Translations under genes and position numbers: made by a program
Assembly: GCA_002729875.1 (NCBI GenBank)
Contig: PBZD01000126.1
Location: 1 to 64,000, forward strand
Source of the DNA: Chromatiales bacterium
GTDB lineage: Bacteria > Pseudomonadota > Gammaproteobacteria > Steroidobacterales > GCA-2729495
DNA: 64,000 nucleotides
Reading direction: 5' to 3'
The notes under the pieces: generated by a model
The model's database searches: none
The model's input: only the letters and a program-made list of their open reading frames with translations
What the model was told of the DNA's origin: nothing
Part shown: positions 17,859 through 27,143 of the stretch, in pieces
Numbering within the stretch: the first letter of the stretch is position 1
Layout: every line of letters starts with the position of its first letter

Positions 17859-19142
17859 ATGAGTACCCTGATCAAACCTTTCCGTGGCCTGCGGCCGATT
17901 CCTGAGCGAGCTATAGACGTCGCGGCTCCCCCTTACGATGTACTAAACACTGCCGAAGCCAGGGAACGCGCCAAGGACCAACCGCTCAGTTTCCTGCATA
18001 TCTCAAAGCCGGAAATCGACCTGCCGGACACAACCGACCCGTATGCACCGGAGGTATATGCGAAAGGCGCCGAGAATCTGGCCAAACTTATCGCCGACGG
18101 CGTACTAATCCGCGATCCCGAACCGTGTTACTACGCATACCGGTTACGTATGGACGACCATGTGCAAACCGGTCTTGTTTGCGCCGGCAGTGTCGCTGAC
18201 TATGCCAGCAACCGAATTCGCAAACACGAATTGACCCGCCCGCAGAAAGAAGATGACCGCGTTCGTCAGATCACGGCACTGAATGCGCAAACCGGCCCGG
18301 TGCTGCTGACTTATCGCGCATCTGAAACCGTCAAAACAATGCTGAACAAAGCAACCAAAGGTACCCCGATATATGATCTGGTCGCCGATGACGGCATCTC
18401 CCACACCATCTGGCTGATCGATAATCCTGAGCAGATCACACAATTAACCGCATTATTTGACAGTATGGATGCGCTATACATTGCTGATGGTCATCACCGA
18501 TCTGCCGCAGCAGAACGTGTTGCAACTGCGCGCAATACGAAACGAAATCAAACTGCCATGGCACCCGATCAAGAAAACGATCATAACTATTTCCTGTGTG
18601 TTGCATTCCCGCATGATGAAACACAGATCCTCGATTACAACCGGGTGGTCAAGGACCTGAACGGGTCAAGTATCAACGAGTTGCTTGCGCAAATCAGAGA
18701 ATCATTCACCGTAACGCCGAGTGATTCAACAGCAAAACCGGAACGCCCGACCCAGTTTGGCATGTATGCCGATGGACGCTGGTACCGACTCGATATTCAC
18801 CCAACCCTGATTCCCGCCGATGACCCCGTTGCAAGTCTGGATATTTCTTTATTACAGAATAACCTGCTGGCGCCGTTGCTCGGCATCGATGACCCACGTA
18901 CCGACAACCGTATTGATTTTATAGGTGGTGTCCGCGGCCTGGCCGAACTTGAACGCCGCGTCGATAACGGTGAAATGCAAATTGCATTCGCTCTATACCC
19001 GACGCGCATGGAAGCACTGATGGCCGTTGCCGATGCCAACGAGGTCATGCCACCCAAGTCGACATGGTTCGAACCAAAGCTGGCGGACGGACTGGTTTCA
19101 CACCTGATCGATGACCAGGCAATAGCAGACGTTAATCCTTAA
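17859..19142 (+). CDS. DUF1015 family protein
   Basis: The 427-residue protein begins with IKPFRGLRPIPERAIDVAAPPYDVLN, the conserved family start (PFRGLRP; APPYDV), and continues with LSFLHISKPEIDLP, RIRKHELTRPQKEDDRV and YIADGHHRSAAAERV, the last resembling a nucleotide- or phosphate-handling loop. DUF1015 proteins are often annotated near SerA in phosphorylated serine metabolism; the present context (amine oxidase upstream, NTF2-like protein converging) does not support or deny that. Cytoplasmic; start ATG 17859 is the only sensible choice. Confidence 0.85.
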   Translation: MSTLIKPFRGLRPIPERAIDVAAPPYDVLNTAEARERAKDQPLSFLHISKPEIDLPDTTDPYAPEVYAKGAENLAKLIADGVLIRDPEPCYYAYRLRMDDHVQTGLVCAGSVADYASNRIRKHELTRPQKEDDRVRQITALNAQTGPVLLTYRASETVKTMLNKATKGTPIYDLVADDGISHTIWLIDNPEQITQLTALFDSMDALYIADGHHRSAAAERVATARNTKRNQTAMAPDQENDHNYFLCVAFPHDETQILDYNRVVKDLNGSSINELLAQIRESFTVTPSDSTAKPERPTQFGMYADGRWYRLDIHPTLIPADDPVASLDISLLQNNLLAPLLGIDDPRTDNRIDFIGGVRGLAELERRVDNGEMQIAFALYPTRMEALMAVADANEVMPPKSTWFEPKLADGLVSHLIDDQAIADVNP

Positions 19143-19175
19143 GTTACAGGAACGGCATCTGGCTTGCGGTCTGAC

Positions 19176-19685
19176 TTAAGCTTTACCTGCTTTGTCCTTG
19201 CGCGCCAAAGCCGCACGATTAAAAGACTCAAATTCCGGTAACACATTCATCTCATACAGCTTGTGCATATACAGAACGGGGGACATCGGACCCTCCGCAT
19301 AAGCACAAAATCTCCAGCCTTCAGGCTTCTTCCTGAACACCGCCATGACCCGGGCATCGCCCCCGGTCGCTTTCATCGGCCCACGTATCTTCATGTCATG
19401 ACGTACCCAGCAAGCACAGATCGCTACATCGGGCGTGAGCCGTTTTACATGAAAATCGCGGTAGCTCATCATGATCGACTCAAGGGCACTCTGATCCGGA
19501 TTCGGAACCCAGTAACGCTCAACCGCATCCCAGCCAAATTTCCAGTCATCCTGCTCTTCAGCCAGATAGAACGGATCGGGATCATCCTCATCCCACAGCT
19601 CCTTAAGCCGTGCCAACTCCTGTGAATTCCAGATGACCTCATAGTCATGAAATAACTGTTCAATTTCCTGCTGTAAATCCGACAT
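19176..19685 (-). CDS. NTF2/SnoaL-like small protein
   Basis: ATG 19685 is chosen because GAGGA sits eight bases upstream; a TTG or ATG at 19712 would add nine residues. The 169-residue protein looks like a cone-shaped NTF2-fold: EIEQLFHDYEVIWNSQELARLKELWDEDD, then WDAVERYWVP, CWVRHDMKIRGPM, RVMAVFRKKPEGWRFCAYAEGP. Members serve as isomerases, dehydratases, ring hydroxylase small subunits or limonene epoxide hydrolases. No catalytic pair can be singled out. It converges with DUF1015 and diverges from the VOC gene. Confidence 0.7.
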   Translation of the reverse strand: MSDLQQEIEQLFHDYEVIWNSQELARLKELWDEDDPDPFYLAEEQDDWKFGWDAVERYWVPNPDQSALESIMMSYRDFHVKRLTPDVAICACWVRHDMKIRGPMKATGGDARVMAVFRKKPEGWRFCAYAEGPMSPVLYMHKLYEMNVLPEFESFNRAALARKDKAGKA

Positions 19686-19760
19686 TTCATGGTTCCTCGG
19701 GCGGTGGCTCAAGCATCTGAACTAGAATATAGTCCAGAATCGCAATAGGAGTATGCAGAA

Positions 19761-20198
19761 ATGATCCTGGGCTTCCATCACGCGGCAATCTCGACACCGG
19801 ATCTCGATCGTAGCATCAGTTTTTATAAAGACGTAGTAGGCTGTGAAGAAGCCTGGTCATTCGAATGGCCGGTCGGCACACCGGCAGCCGATGAGATGAC
19901 TGGCCTGACAAATTCTGCCGCCCGTGCCGTCATGCTGAAACTTGGCGAAACCTACCTTGAGGTTTTCGCCTTCAGTTCACCCGCACCGCAGCAACGCACA
20001 TCGACAAGACCCGTTTGTGATCATGGCATCACACATATCTGTCTGCTGGTTGAGAACCTGCACAGCGAATATGAGCGAATGAGATCTGCCGGAATGCCGT
20101 TCCTGAGCCCGCCGCTGACACAAGACACGGGTTATGTTGTTTACGGCCGCGACCCGGACGGCAACGTTGTGGAACTAATAGAATTTACTGATACTTAG
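19761..20198 (+). CDS. Glyoxalase/VOC superfamily protein
   Basis: The 145-residue protein has two beta-alpha-beta repeats with metal-ligand positions occupied: His6/His7 (GFHHAAIST), Glu in YLEVFAF, His in GITHICLLV and Glu in GNVVELIEF, as in metal-dependent VOC enzymes. It is short enough for a single dimer-forming module. The gene lies just downstream of a divergent NTF2-like gene and converges with the molybdopterin oxidoreductase beta subunit, ending eight bases before it. Possible roles: dioxygenase, isomerase or lyase in aromatic or isoprenoid catabolism. Confidence 0.83.
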   Translation: MILGFHHAAISTPDLDRSISFYKDVVGCEEAWSFEWPVGTPAADEMTGLTNSAARAVMLKLGETYLEVFAFSSPAPQQRTSTRPVCDHGITHICLLVENLHSEYERMRSAGMPFLSPPLTQDTGYVVYGRDPDGNVVELIEFTDT

Positions 20199-20205
20199 TC
20201 TTGAA

Positions 20206-21231
20206 TCAGCCCAACAATGGCCGATGATCGAGCCCCTCGCCAACAACCTTAACATCCTTGATGTTGAACAATGACTTCCAATCACGTGCGATCAACAGAT
20301 CCATGAGTTCTGAAGTCTTGCCTTCCTTCTTTCGCTCCATCTCCTGCATGATCGTGATCAGGGCCTGATCCACCTCGGAACCAAACAGGTATCGCAGGTA
20401 CTCGGTAGGAATCCGTGGTTCATCGGAGAACCTGCCTTCTGCGTCGAAGGCAGGCGGCAGCACCGGCGGCACATAAAACACATTCGGTTCAGTGCCAAAT
20501 TCAGGGTGCAAAGGTAAAGCGACCTTCCACTTGTTTACGAGCTTATGGATTGGTCCATCCTGATCTTCAAGATAGCCGACGAAGCGCAACCGGCCCGGAC
20601 ACTGACGCGCACAGGCCGGAGCCACACCCTGCTCGACACGTGGGAAACAGAAAATGCATTTTTGTGATTTGTTTATGATGTGATTGAAGTAAATCTTGTC
20701 ATAAGGACAAGCCTGATTGCAGAGACGTATGCCCTGACATTTGTCCTGATCGACAAGAACAATACCATCTTCCTCACGTTTATAGATTGCGCGTACCGGG
20801 CAAGCCTCGAGACACGCCGGCTTGGTACAGTGATTGCAAAGTCGCGGCAGATAGAAATGATAGTTATTCGGATAGTCGCCCGAACTCGTATCTTCATCCC
20901 AGTTCGCACCGTATGTCATCGGCTCTTTTTGCACCAGTCTGTCGGCAGTGCCCTGAAAATAGACTTCATCGAAGTTCAGCGGTTGCTCGCCACCGAAATC
21001 CCCATCCGGATGCAATCCGCCTAACTGCAATGCGCCATCCTTCCATCCGGATCTCTTACCCTTTTCTTCCCATTCCTTTGGATAGCCCCGACCCGGTTTT
21101 GTTTCAACATTATTCCACAGCATTCGCTCCTGACCTTGCTCGTCGGTCCACAGCGATTTACATGCCGTCGTGCATGTCTGGCAACCGATACACTTGTTCA
21201 GATCGATAACCATAGAGACCTGCATACCCAT
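20206..21231 (-). CDS. Ferredoxin-type beta subunit of a class II DMSO-reductase-family oxidoreductase
   Basis: The 341-residue protein carries four Fe-S binding groups: KCIGCQTCTTACK, CNHCTKPACLEACP, CQGIRLCNQACP and CIFCFPRVEQGVAPACARQCP. The third group has Ile where a fourth Cys would be, consistent with a [3Fe-4S] cluster as in NarH/EbdB-type beta subunits. The insertion between groups 1 and 2 (about 95 residues) is a feature of class II enzymes such as ethylbenzene dehydrogenase, selenate reductase and dimethylsulfide dehydrogenase. It follows the alpha-subunit gene by 45 bases. No gamma (haem b) subunit and no TorD-like chaperone gene is visible nearby. Confidence 0.87.
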   Translation of the reverse strand: MGMQVSMVIDLNKCIGCQTCTTACKSLWTDEQGQERMLWNNVETKPGRGYPKEWEEKGKRSGWKDGALQLGGLHPDGDFGGEQPLNFDEVYFQGTADRLVQKEPMTYGANWDEDTSSGDYPNNYHFYLPRLCNHCTKPACLEACPVRAIYKREEDGIVLVDQDKCQGIRLCNQACPYDKIYFNHIINKSQKCIFCFPRVEQGVAPACARQCPGRLRFVGYLEDQDGPIHKLVNKWKVALPLHPEFGTEPNVFYVPPVLPPAFDAEGRFSDEPRIPTEYLRYLFGSEVDQALITIMQEMERKKEGKTSELMDLLIARDWKSLFNIKDVKVVGEGLDHRPLLG

Positions 21232-21276
21232 ATTTCCTACTCCCGCAACTTTTTCAGAGTTGTTGTGCTATATTTT

Positions 21277-24069
21277 TCAAGTGACGGTTATTTTTTCAAA
21301 TTCAACAGTGTAATCATGATATATCTGATTCGGCACCTTATCGGGTGTCGCATGGTGAATTTGGCCATAGCCGCCGGCAATACTTGTTGGCTTGATCAGT
21401 CCTGCTGTCGGAATCACAGAACTGAAGTTCTCCTGCCCCTCAAACAGCATTGGATCCCAACCGTGATACATAAATAAAGTTTTTGGTTGCAACGCCGAGC
21501 TGACATGTGCCTGCACGATAAAAGAGCCAAAGGAATTGAACACACGAATCATGTCACCGTCCTCGACGCCACGTGAGGCGGCATCATCCGGATTAACGTA
21601 CACATCCGGCTGACCGCGTTGCAGAGACAGCAACAGCGCATCATCACGAAACATACTGTGAATACCGTGCCGCGCATGGCCCATGACCAAACGCAATTCG
21701 TAACCCTCTATGCTGATCGGTACTTTGTAAGAAGGCAAAGCCTCACCTTCCTGCAGGAACCACTCGTGATCAATATAAAACTGCTGACGCCCCGTCATCG
21801 TATCGTACGGTTTTTTCTCCTTGACTTTCTCCAGGATGTAATAGTTGTAGTTAGAATTTTTCCCAAACTGCACATCATCTGAATCATCCGAACTAATCAT
21901 TCCCTTGTTCTGCAGGTTTGCATAATTTTTGACCTGCGAGATACCAAAGGAGTGGGCAATAATATAATCGACCGCATCGCGAGTCCGTTCAATCGTCTTT
22001 GTGGTACCGTCATCCTGAACCAGTGTCGTATACATCGCGTGCAGCTTGGTGTAATCCCATTCGACCGGCTGCCCGAATGCCTTGCCCTTGACGGGTGCTA
22101 TACCCCGCGCCTTGGCGCGTTCACTGATAGCCCGCGACAGACGGGTAAATATACTCCAGTCATCCATTGATTCGCCGAGCGGTTTGACGGCCTCACCAAT
22201 AACCTGCACATAGGGTGTGCGGCCTTCCATCGTAAAATCTTCACGTTCGTAATGACCGGCAACCGGCAACACATAGTCGGCATACATAGCCGTGACGCTC
22301 ATATGCGGTGTCATGGTGACAATAGAATCCAGTTTCTCAAAGACCTCTTTACGCCAGCCGTTCTTGCCGGTAGCGCGCCAGTTACCCGGATTGTGGCCCG
22401 CCATGATTGCCATCTTCCAGGGGGTCTTGGAAAAATCAGGAATCCAGCGTTTATCCACTGCATCCGAATGATACTTGGCAATATGGTCAGCTACCTGATC
22501 GCCGTAAACCTCGCGATTCATCTCCTCGCCATCGTTGTATACGTAATCCCATAATGAAATTGCCGCCACATTCAACCGCGGGCCGAGGCCGTTAAAGGCA
22601 AATTTCATCAGGCCGTCACCGTTTGCCAACTGCGTCGTCTGAACCCCCCCACCGGCACGACCGGTGTTGCCGGTCAGCGCACACATAAGCAACCAGGTCC
22701 GCACCAACTGATCGCCATGCAGCCACTTGTTGGCACGATAACCGGCAAAAATCATCCCGGGTTTAGCGCTCGCAAAGGTCCTGGCAACTTCCCTGATAAC
22801 ATCCGGATGTATGCCGGTTGTTTGCTGCACACGTTCCGGCGCATACGCTTCAAGGTGCTGCCTGGTCAACTCAAACACCGTGGTGACCTCGACCGGGCCG
22901 TTCACCGTGTCGACCGTCCAGTTACCCTGCAAGGCCGGCCTGAGCGAACCAAGTTCCAGTGAATTGCCGTTGTCCGGCGCCGGGCCCATCCACGCGGGAG
23001 CGCCGCGTCCGGTTGCCGGTACCGGTGCCAGCGTATCTTTGTTCTCATCCCAGAAGTAAAAAGAGCTGTCGCCACCCGGCTGCCCGTCAATATCAGTCTT
23101 GCGCAGAAACCGGCGATTGTCGGTGCGCACAAGAAACGGCAGGTCCGTCTGCTCGCGAACGTAATCCCACTCAATCTCACCGTCATCCATGATGACCTGT
23201 GCCATGGCCAAAGCCAGCGCCGCATCACTGCCTGGTTTAGGGTTTAACCATTTCGATGAGTGCATGGCCGATGCATTAAAGTCTGGTGTAATCGTAACGA
23301 CCTCAGTGCCGTTATAGAGAGCTTCCCAGAAGAAATGTGCATCCGGAATACGGGTTGCAGCCGGATTACAAACCCAGATCAGGCAAACCTTGGATTTGAA
23401 CACGGCAGCCATATTGTCGCCAGGCAATGCATAGCCGGTCGTCTGGTAGGCCCCGACCGGAAGATCACCGACACCCGCAAAGGTTTCCGGTACGACGATA
23501 CCGGTCTGGTTTGCGAAGCGAAACAGCGACCCGAACGAGGCACGCTTCAGGATCAGCGCAGTACCCATCGCCAGCGTAATAGAATCCGGGCCATGCTTGA
23601 CGGCATTATCAATAAACTTGTCGGCAATCTCGTCTGCCGCCTGATCCCAGGAAATACGTTCCCATTGACCCGCACCGCGCTCCCCAACCCGCTTCATCGG
23701 ATACAGCACACGCTGTTTGCCATACATATACTTCGAAGCACGATTACCTTTCTGACAGCCGCGCGGACCGTAATCCGGAGTGTCCTCACCGGAACGACCA
23801 TATTCACCCTGTTGTTCTTCACGCCAGACAATGCTGTCCTTGACGTAAATGTTAAAAGCACAATGGCCGGTACAGTTGATACCGCGGCTGCCATGTACCA
23901 CCTTGTCCCAGGTCCACTTCTCGCGCATCAGGTCTTCCCATGCGTCGTAAGCCTGCCCAGAGTCATCCTGTGCCGATGCTGATTCAATACCAAACTTTAA
24001 CGACAACGACGCCGCAAGCGCACCGCTGCCTGAAAGAAATTGCCGCCTGTCGGTAATCATCTGACCCAT
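21277..24069 (-). CDS. Tat-exported molybdopterin oxidoreductase alpha subunit (class II, ethylbenzene/DMS dehydrogenase-like)
   Basis: The start is ATG 24069, with GGAGA seven bases upstream. The 930-residue protein has a twin-arginine signal (DRRQFLSGSGALAAS), then the FS0 cluster region: Cys66, Cys70 and Cys105 in the C-x3-C-x34-C spacing of nitrate reductase-type subunits, followed by QKG. The usual His at minus four from the first Cys is Arg62 here; the nearest His is His59. Asp of GDLPVGAYQTTG is the likely molybdenum ligand. Two catalytic domains, KAHGP and RRTDNRR-type segments and a C-terminal cofactor-binding domain (LVMGHARHGIHSM) are present. With the beta subunit it forms an exported dehydrogenase or reductase; substrate cannot be read from sequence. 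Confidence 0.88.
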   Translation of the reverse strand: MGQMITDRRQFLSGSGALAASLSLKFGIESASAQDDSGQAYDAWEDLMREKWTWDKVVHGSRGINCTGHCAFNIYVKDSIVWREEQQGEYGRSGEDTPDYGPRGCQKGNRASKYMYGKQRVLYPMKRVGERGAGQWERISWDQAADEIADKFIDNAVKHGPDSITLAMGTALILKRASFGSLFRFANQTGIVVPETFAGVGDLPVGAYQTTGYALPGDNMAAVFKSKVCLIWVCNPAATRIPDAHFFWEALYNGTEVVTITPDFNASAMHSSKWLNPKPGSDAALALAMAQVIMDDGEIEWDYVREQTDLPFLVRTDNRRFLRKTDIDGQPGGDSSFYFWDENKDTLAPVPATGRGAPAWMGPAPDNGNSLELGSLRPALQGNWTVDTVNGPVEVTTVFELTRQHLEAYAPERVQQTTGIHPDVIREVARTFASAKPGMIFAGYRANKWLHGDQLVRTWLLMCALTGNTGRAGGGVQTTQLANGDGLMKFAFNGLGPRLNVAAISLWDYVYNDGEEMNREVYGDQVADHIAKYHSDAVDKRWIPDFSKTPWKMAIMAGHNPGNWRATGKNGWRKEVFEKLDSIVTMTPHMSVTAMYADYVLPVAGHYEREDFTMEGRTPYVQVIGEAVKPLGESMDDWSIFTRLSRAISERAKARGIAPVKGKAFGQPVEWDYTKLHAMYTTLVQDDGTTKTIERTRDAVDYIIAHSFGISQVKNYANLQNKGMISSDDSDDVQFGKNSNYNYYILEKVKEKKPYDTMTGRQQFYIDHEWFLQEGEALPSYKVPISIEGYELRLVMGHARHGIHSMFRDDALLLSLQRGQPDVYVNPDDAASRGVEDGDMIRVFNSFGSFIVQAHVSSALQPKTLFMYHGWDPMLFEGQENFSSVIPTAGLIKPTSIAGGYGQIHHATPDKVPNQIYHDYTVEFEKITVT

Positions 24070-24167
24070 CAAATGTCTCCGTCTGTCGTGAAAACCGGCC
24101 AGCGCCGGATCAACATACTCCTGCAGCTGTCAAGCCTAGCAAAAAAGCGGATTCTGTTGTTGACCTA

Positions 24168-25241
24168 TCACAACAGCCCGGCTTTAATGAGTCTTTCGAT
24201 GTTCTCTTCCTGACGGTGCCGGAAAATATCCCGATCGGGCGGCTCAACGACCTCACCCTCCTCGAGCAAAAAGTTTGCGCGGTGAAAATCTGCCTGGGCA
24301 TAGCTCTCAGCAAACAATCCATAGGCCTGGCGGGACAGGATATTCGCCATGCCAAGCCGCCGCCGGGTCCGCCGCAATCCCTCAATATCGAGCACGGCGT
24401 TGGCTGACATGCTTTCACCGCCCTGCCCGGCCTCAGCCAATATCTTGCCGTGCATGTCGACAATTTTCGACATTGCGCTGCAGGTGTAGGCCGGGATGGG
24501 AATATTGTCGATACTGGCAGAATTTGCCGAAACGACATATGCCATGTTCTCGACCGCCCGCGCACGTCGGGCAATTTCCTTGACCGTCGGCTGCGGGCTA
24601 CCGGGCTCGCTGGTCGGGTGAATAATCACCTCGGCTCCACGCATAACGTGCATTCGTGAGTACTCCGGGTACAGAATTTCTTCCGATGCAATCGTTGCCA
24701 GATTACCAATCTCGGTCCTGGCAACCGGAAACACGCCATCAAGGCCGTAGAGGTCCAGATACTTGTCCCAGACATCATGCGGGGTCGATTCAAAAGTCGA
24801 CGTCAACCGTCTGTAGCGCAGGATCACATCCCCGGAAGGTCCGATAATAAAACTAACCTGAAAATACAGTTGCGGAAAGTTAGGGTCGACCTCGTAGACA
24901 TTGCCTGCCAGGTAAACATTGTTATCCTGCGCGATCTTGCCCAGCGCCTCGTATTCAGGGCCGTCATAAGCAAAACAGGCCTTTTCGCGCCACTCAGCCG
25001 GTGATTCCTTCATGGGAAACCCCGTCACGGCGTACTCTGGCAACGTCACCAGGCGGCACGGCACCCCATAAAAGAAATGCATGAAATTGACGACTGTGCT
25101 GGTAAAACCGCCAATTTTCTCAATAGTACCGGCGATACGTTCCCGCGCCTCACCGACATCTGCAATCAGGTTGACCCCATTACAGGCCAGCTGCAAAGCA
25201 CAGGCGATGTACTCAGGTACCTCCTCTTTATGATCCGACAT
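24168..25241 (-). CDS. Nitrilase-fold protein lacking catalytic Cys and Lys
   Basis: The 357-residue protein has the carbon-nitrogen hydrolase fold: LVTLPEYAVTGFP supplies Glu69, the first triad residue, and GNLATIASEEILYPEYSR is the nucleophile segment. In active members that segment is I-C-x-E-x-x-F-P-E; aligning from PE puts Ser186 where Cys belongs, and RYRR puts Arg145 where Lys belongs. So two of three triad residues are changed. A regulatory or binding protein, or a Ser-based enzyme, is possible. The gene is 98 bases upstream of the molybdopterin alpha subunit in the same direction, so co-transcription is likely. I do not know of a pairing like this. Confidence 0.75.
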   Translation of the reverse strand: MSDHKEEVPEYIACALQLACNGVNLIADVGEARERIAGTIEKIGGFTSTVVNFMHFFYGVPCRLVTLPEYAVTGFPMKESPAEWREKACFAYDGPEYEALGKIAQDNNVYLAGNVYEVDPNFPQLYFQVSFIIGPSGDVILRYRRLTSTFESTPHDVWDKYLDLYGLDGVFPVARTEIGNLATIASEEILYPEYSRMHVMRGAEVIIHPTSEPGSPQPTVKEIARRARAVENMAYVVSANSASIDNIPIPAYTCSAMSKIVDMHGKILAEAGQGGESMSANAVLDIEGLRRTRRRLGMANILSRQAYGLFAESYAQADFHRANFLLEEGEVVEPPDRDIFRHRQEENIERLIKAGLL

Positions 25242-25451
25242 TACAACTAACCCCTATATCCTTTATTTACTGTCATACCAAGTATCTGGTGTTGATTAAG
25301 CGTACAAAATGATTTAGAGATATTATCAATGTCTGAACGAATTTAGCATCACACAATCAGTCTGGTCATCCACGTGTCAGCCAGAGCAGACGAGACGCGG
25401 CCGCCAGACAGACTGTAAAATACCGCAAAATCCGGAGCAATAAATAAAAAA

Positions 25452-26201
25452 ATGACCAAGCGCAAGGAAACCAGACCCGCATGGAATCGCCGGAACATGG
25501 AGCCGACCCTGAATGGAACCGGATTCATGTTTAAAGTACTGGATGAGTATGCTGAAGACTTTATTCAATATGCTGGCCAGACTGACGGTGAAGTACTAGA
25601 AATAGGCTGTGCTTTCGGCATCACGACGATTGCCGCACTGAAGGCCGGTGGACACGTGACTGCCTGCGATCTCGACCCCGGGCACCTGCAGATACTGACT
25701 GAAAATACTCCCAAATCCTTACGCTCACAATTGACTTGCATCACCGGCCGGTTGCCGGATATTGATCTGCCCGAAAAATCCTACGATGCCATCTTATGTT
25801 CACGCGTACTGCATTTTCTCGATGGATCTGCGATTGACGCCTCGGTGAGAAATATGTTCAGGTGGCTCAAGCCCGGCGGGCGTTTATATCTCGTAGCCGA
25901 TACTCCCTATGGCATTTGGCGCAAACTGATTCCAATTTTTGAAGCCCGGCGAGTCCGCTCCGATCGGTGGCCTGGACTGATGATTGGATTGGAAAATTAT
26001 CTGCCGTTTTCACCGAAGGATCGTGCCATAGACGCGCCACCCTTCATGAACCTGCTCGATCCCGAACTGCTTACCCGTATCTGCACCGATGCCGGGTTCG
26101 AAGTGGAACAGGCAGGGTTTATCGATCGCAGTGATTTCAGTGGACTTGGCCGCATGGACGGACGCGAAAATGCCGGAATCAGAGCCATCAGGGCGAACTA
26201 A
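25452..26201 (+). CDS. SAM-dependent methyltransferase (class I)
   Basis: The 249-residue protein has motif I VLEIGCAFGITTIAAL, the acidic residue of the second strand (VTACDLDPGHLQIL), and the following DAILCSRVLHFLDGS and MFRWLKPGGRLYLVAD segments, a complete Rossmann methyltransferase core. It starts at ATG 25452 after an AT-rich stretch; the 210-base gap to the nitrilase-like gene is a divergent promoter region. Substrate unknown. The C-terminal third (PPFMNLLDPELLTRICTDAGFEVEQA) matches small-molecule methyltransferases. Confidence 0.8.
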   Translation: MTKRKETRPAWNRRNMEPTLNGTGFMFKVLDEYAEDFIQYAGQTDGEVLEIGCAFGITTIAALKAGGHVTACDLDPGHLQILTENTPKSLRSQLTCITGRLPDIDLPEKSYDAILCSRVLHFLDGSAIDASVRNMFRWLKPGGRLYLVADTPYGIWRKLIPIFEARRVRSDRWPGLMIGLENYLPFSPKDRAIDAPPFMNLLDPELLTRICTDAGFEVEQAGFIDRSDFSGLGRMDGRENAGIRAIRAN

Positions 26202-26247
26202 CCGTCAACAGCAGGATACCGGGGCAACTGCAGAACTGCGGGTATAG

Positions 26248-27045
26248 TCACAAACCAAGTGGCGTAAATACATCACGTTTAATAAACCGGCTGGAGATAA
26301 ATCGCCACATTGTCTTCGGCCTGGTCAGCCAACGTACCGCAGCGCCGTTCCTGTCCGCAGCCAGAATACCCTCAACAAGAAACGGCGTGACTGTCTCGAC
26401 CGTATCGGCCAGAATATTCAAAACTTTTTTAACCTGCTCCCAACCCTCACCGCGCTGATCAGGAGGTGGCACGAGCATGTCTGTCACAACAATACCCGGA
26501 CTCAGGTAACACATTTTTACTGGCGTGCCTTCCAGTTCTGCTACAACCGACTTGGTGAAATAGCGTAGCGCACATTTTGTGCTGCCATAGACACTCACAC
26601 CCCTGCGCGTCATCCCATTACTGCCAAAACCCTCCATATTCCAGATCATGCCGCCACCCTGCTGGTATAGTTTCGGAATGACAACCCGATTACAGTGCAA
26701 TAATCCCACAATATTCGTCTGCACAGTGTGCATATAGTCTTCTTGCGGCAAGGCGAAAAAAGGTACTTTCATCCCATCACGTCCTGCATTGTTGATCCAG
26801 ATATCAACCTGGCCAAAGCCTCTTTCTGCCGCATCCCACAGTGCCTCTACCTGGTCAAACTCAGCTACGTCACACGGCTGGCCCAGTACGCTACAGTCCG
26901 GGAATTCATTGCCCAGATCGGTAACAGCGATTGCCACGGCTTCAGTTCGGCGACTCGAGATCATGATGTTGTGACCGCGCTTGAGGAATTCCCGCGCCAT
27001 GCCGTAGCCAATACCCTTGGTACTTCCGGTAATAACAATATTCAT
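26248..27045 (-). CDS. SDR-family oxidoreductase resembling chlorophyll(ide) b reductase (NYC1/NOL type)
   Basis: The 265-residue protein is a classical short-chain dehydrogenase: TGSTKGIGYG for the cofactor site, NNAG, and the catalytic Ser/Tyr/Lys in NMEGFGSNGM and YGSTK, with SPGIVVTDML after. The segments GSTKGIGYGMAREFLKRG, DIWINNAG, and GxGSxG...YGxTK and LSPGxVxTDxL resemble plant NOL/NYC1, which reduces the 7-formyl group of chlorophyll b, better than a general SDR. That resemblance is from memory and is suggestive only. It lacks an export signal, so it is cytoplasmic. It diverges from the PQQ dehydrogenase and converges with the methyltransferase gene. Confidence 0.75.
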   Translation of the reverse strand: MNIVITGSTKGIGYGMAREFLKRGHNIMISSRRTEAVAIAVTDLGNEFPDCSVLGQPCDVAEFDQVEALWDAAERGFGQVDIWINNAGRDGMKVPFFALPQEDYMHTVQTNIVGLLHCNRVVIPKLYQQGGGMIWNMEGFGSNGMTRRGVSVYGSTKCALRYFTKSVVAELEGTPVKMCYLSPGIVVTDMLVPPPDQRGEGWEQVKKVLNILADTVETVTPFLVEGILAADRNGAAVRWLTRPKTMWRFISSRFIKRDVFTPLGL

Positions 27046-27143
27046 ACATCCACATCCGGTTCTTATACAATACCTGTATTAAATAACCCGGTTGCGCACT
27101 GTGCAACCGGGAAGAAGTATTCTATCCATCCTGAAACCAGCTC

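Noticed and set aside
21277-24069. Alpha subunit as respiratory nitrate reductase (NarG)
   Set aside because: It has a Tat signal and lacks narH-narJ-narI neighbours; the length of 930 residues and beta-subunit type fit other class II enzymes better.
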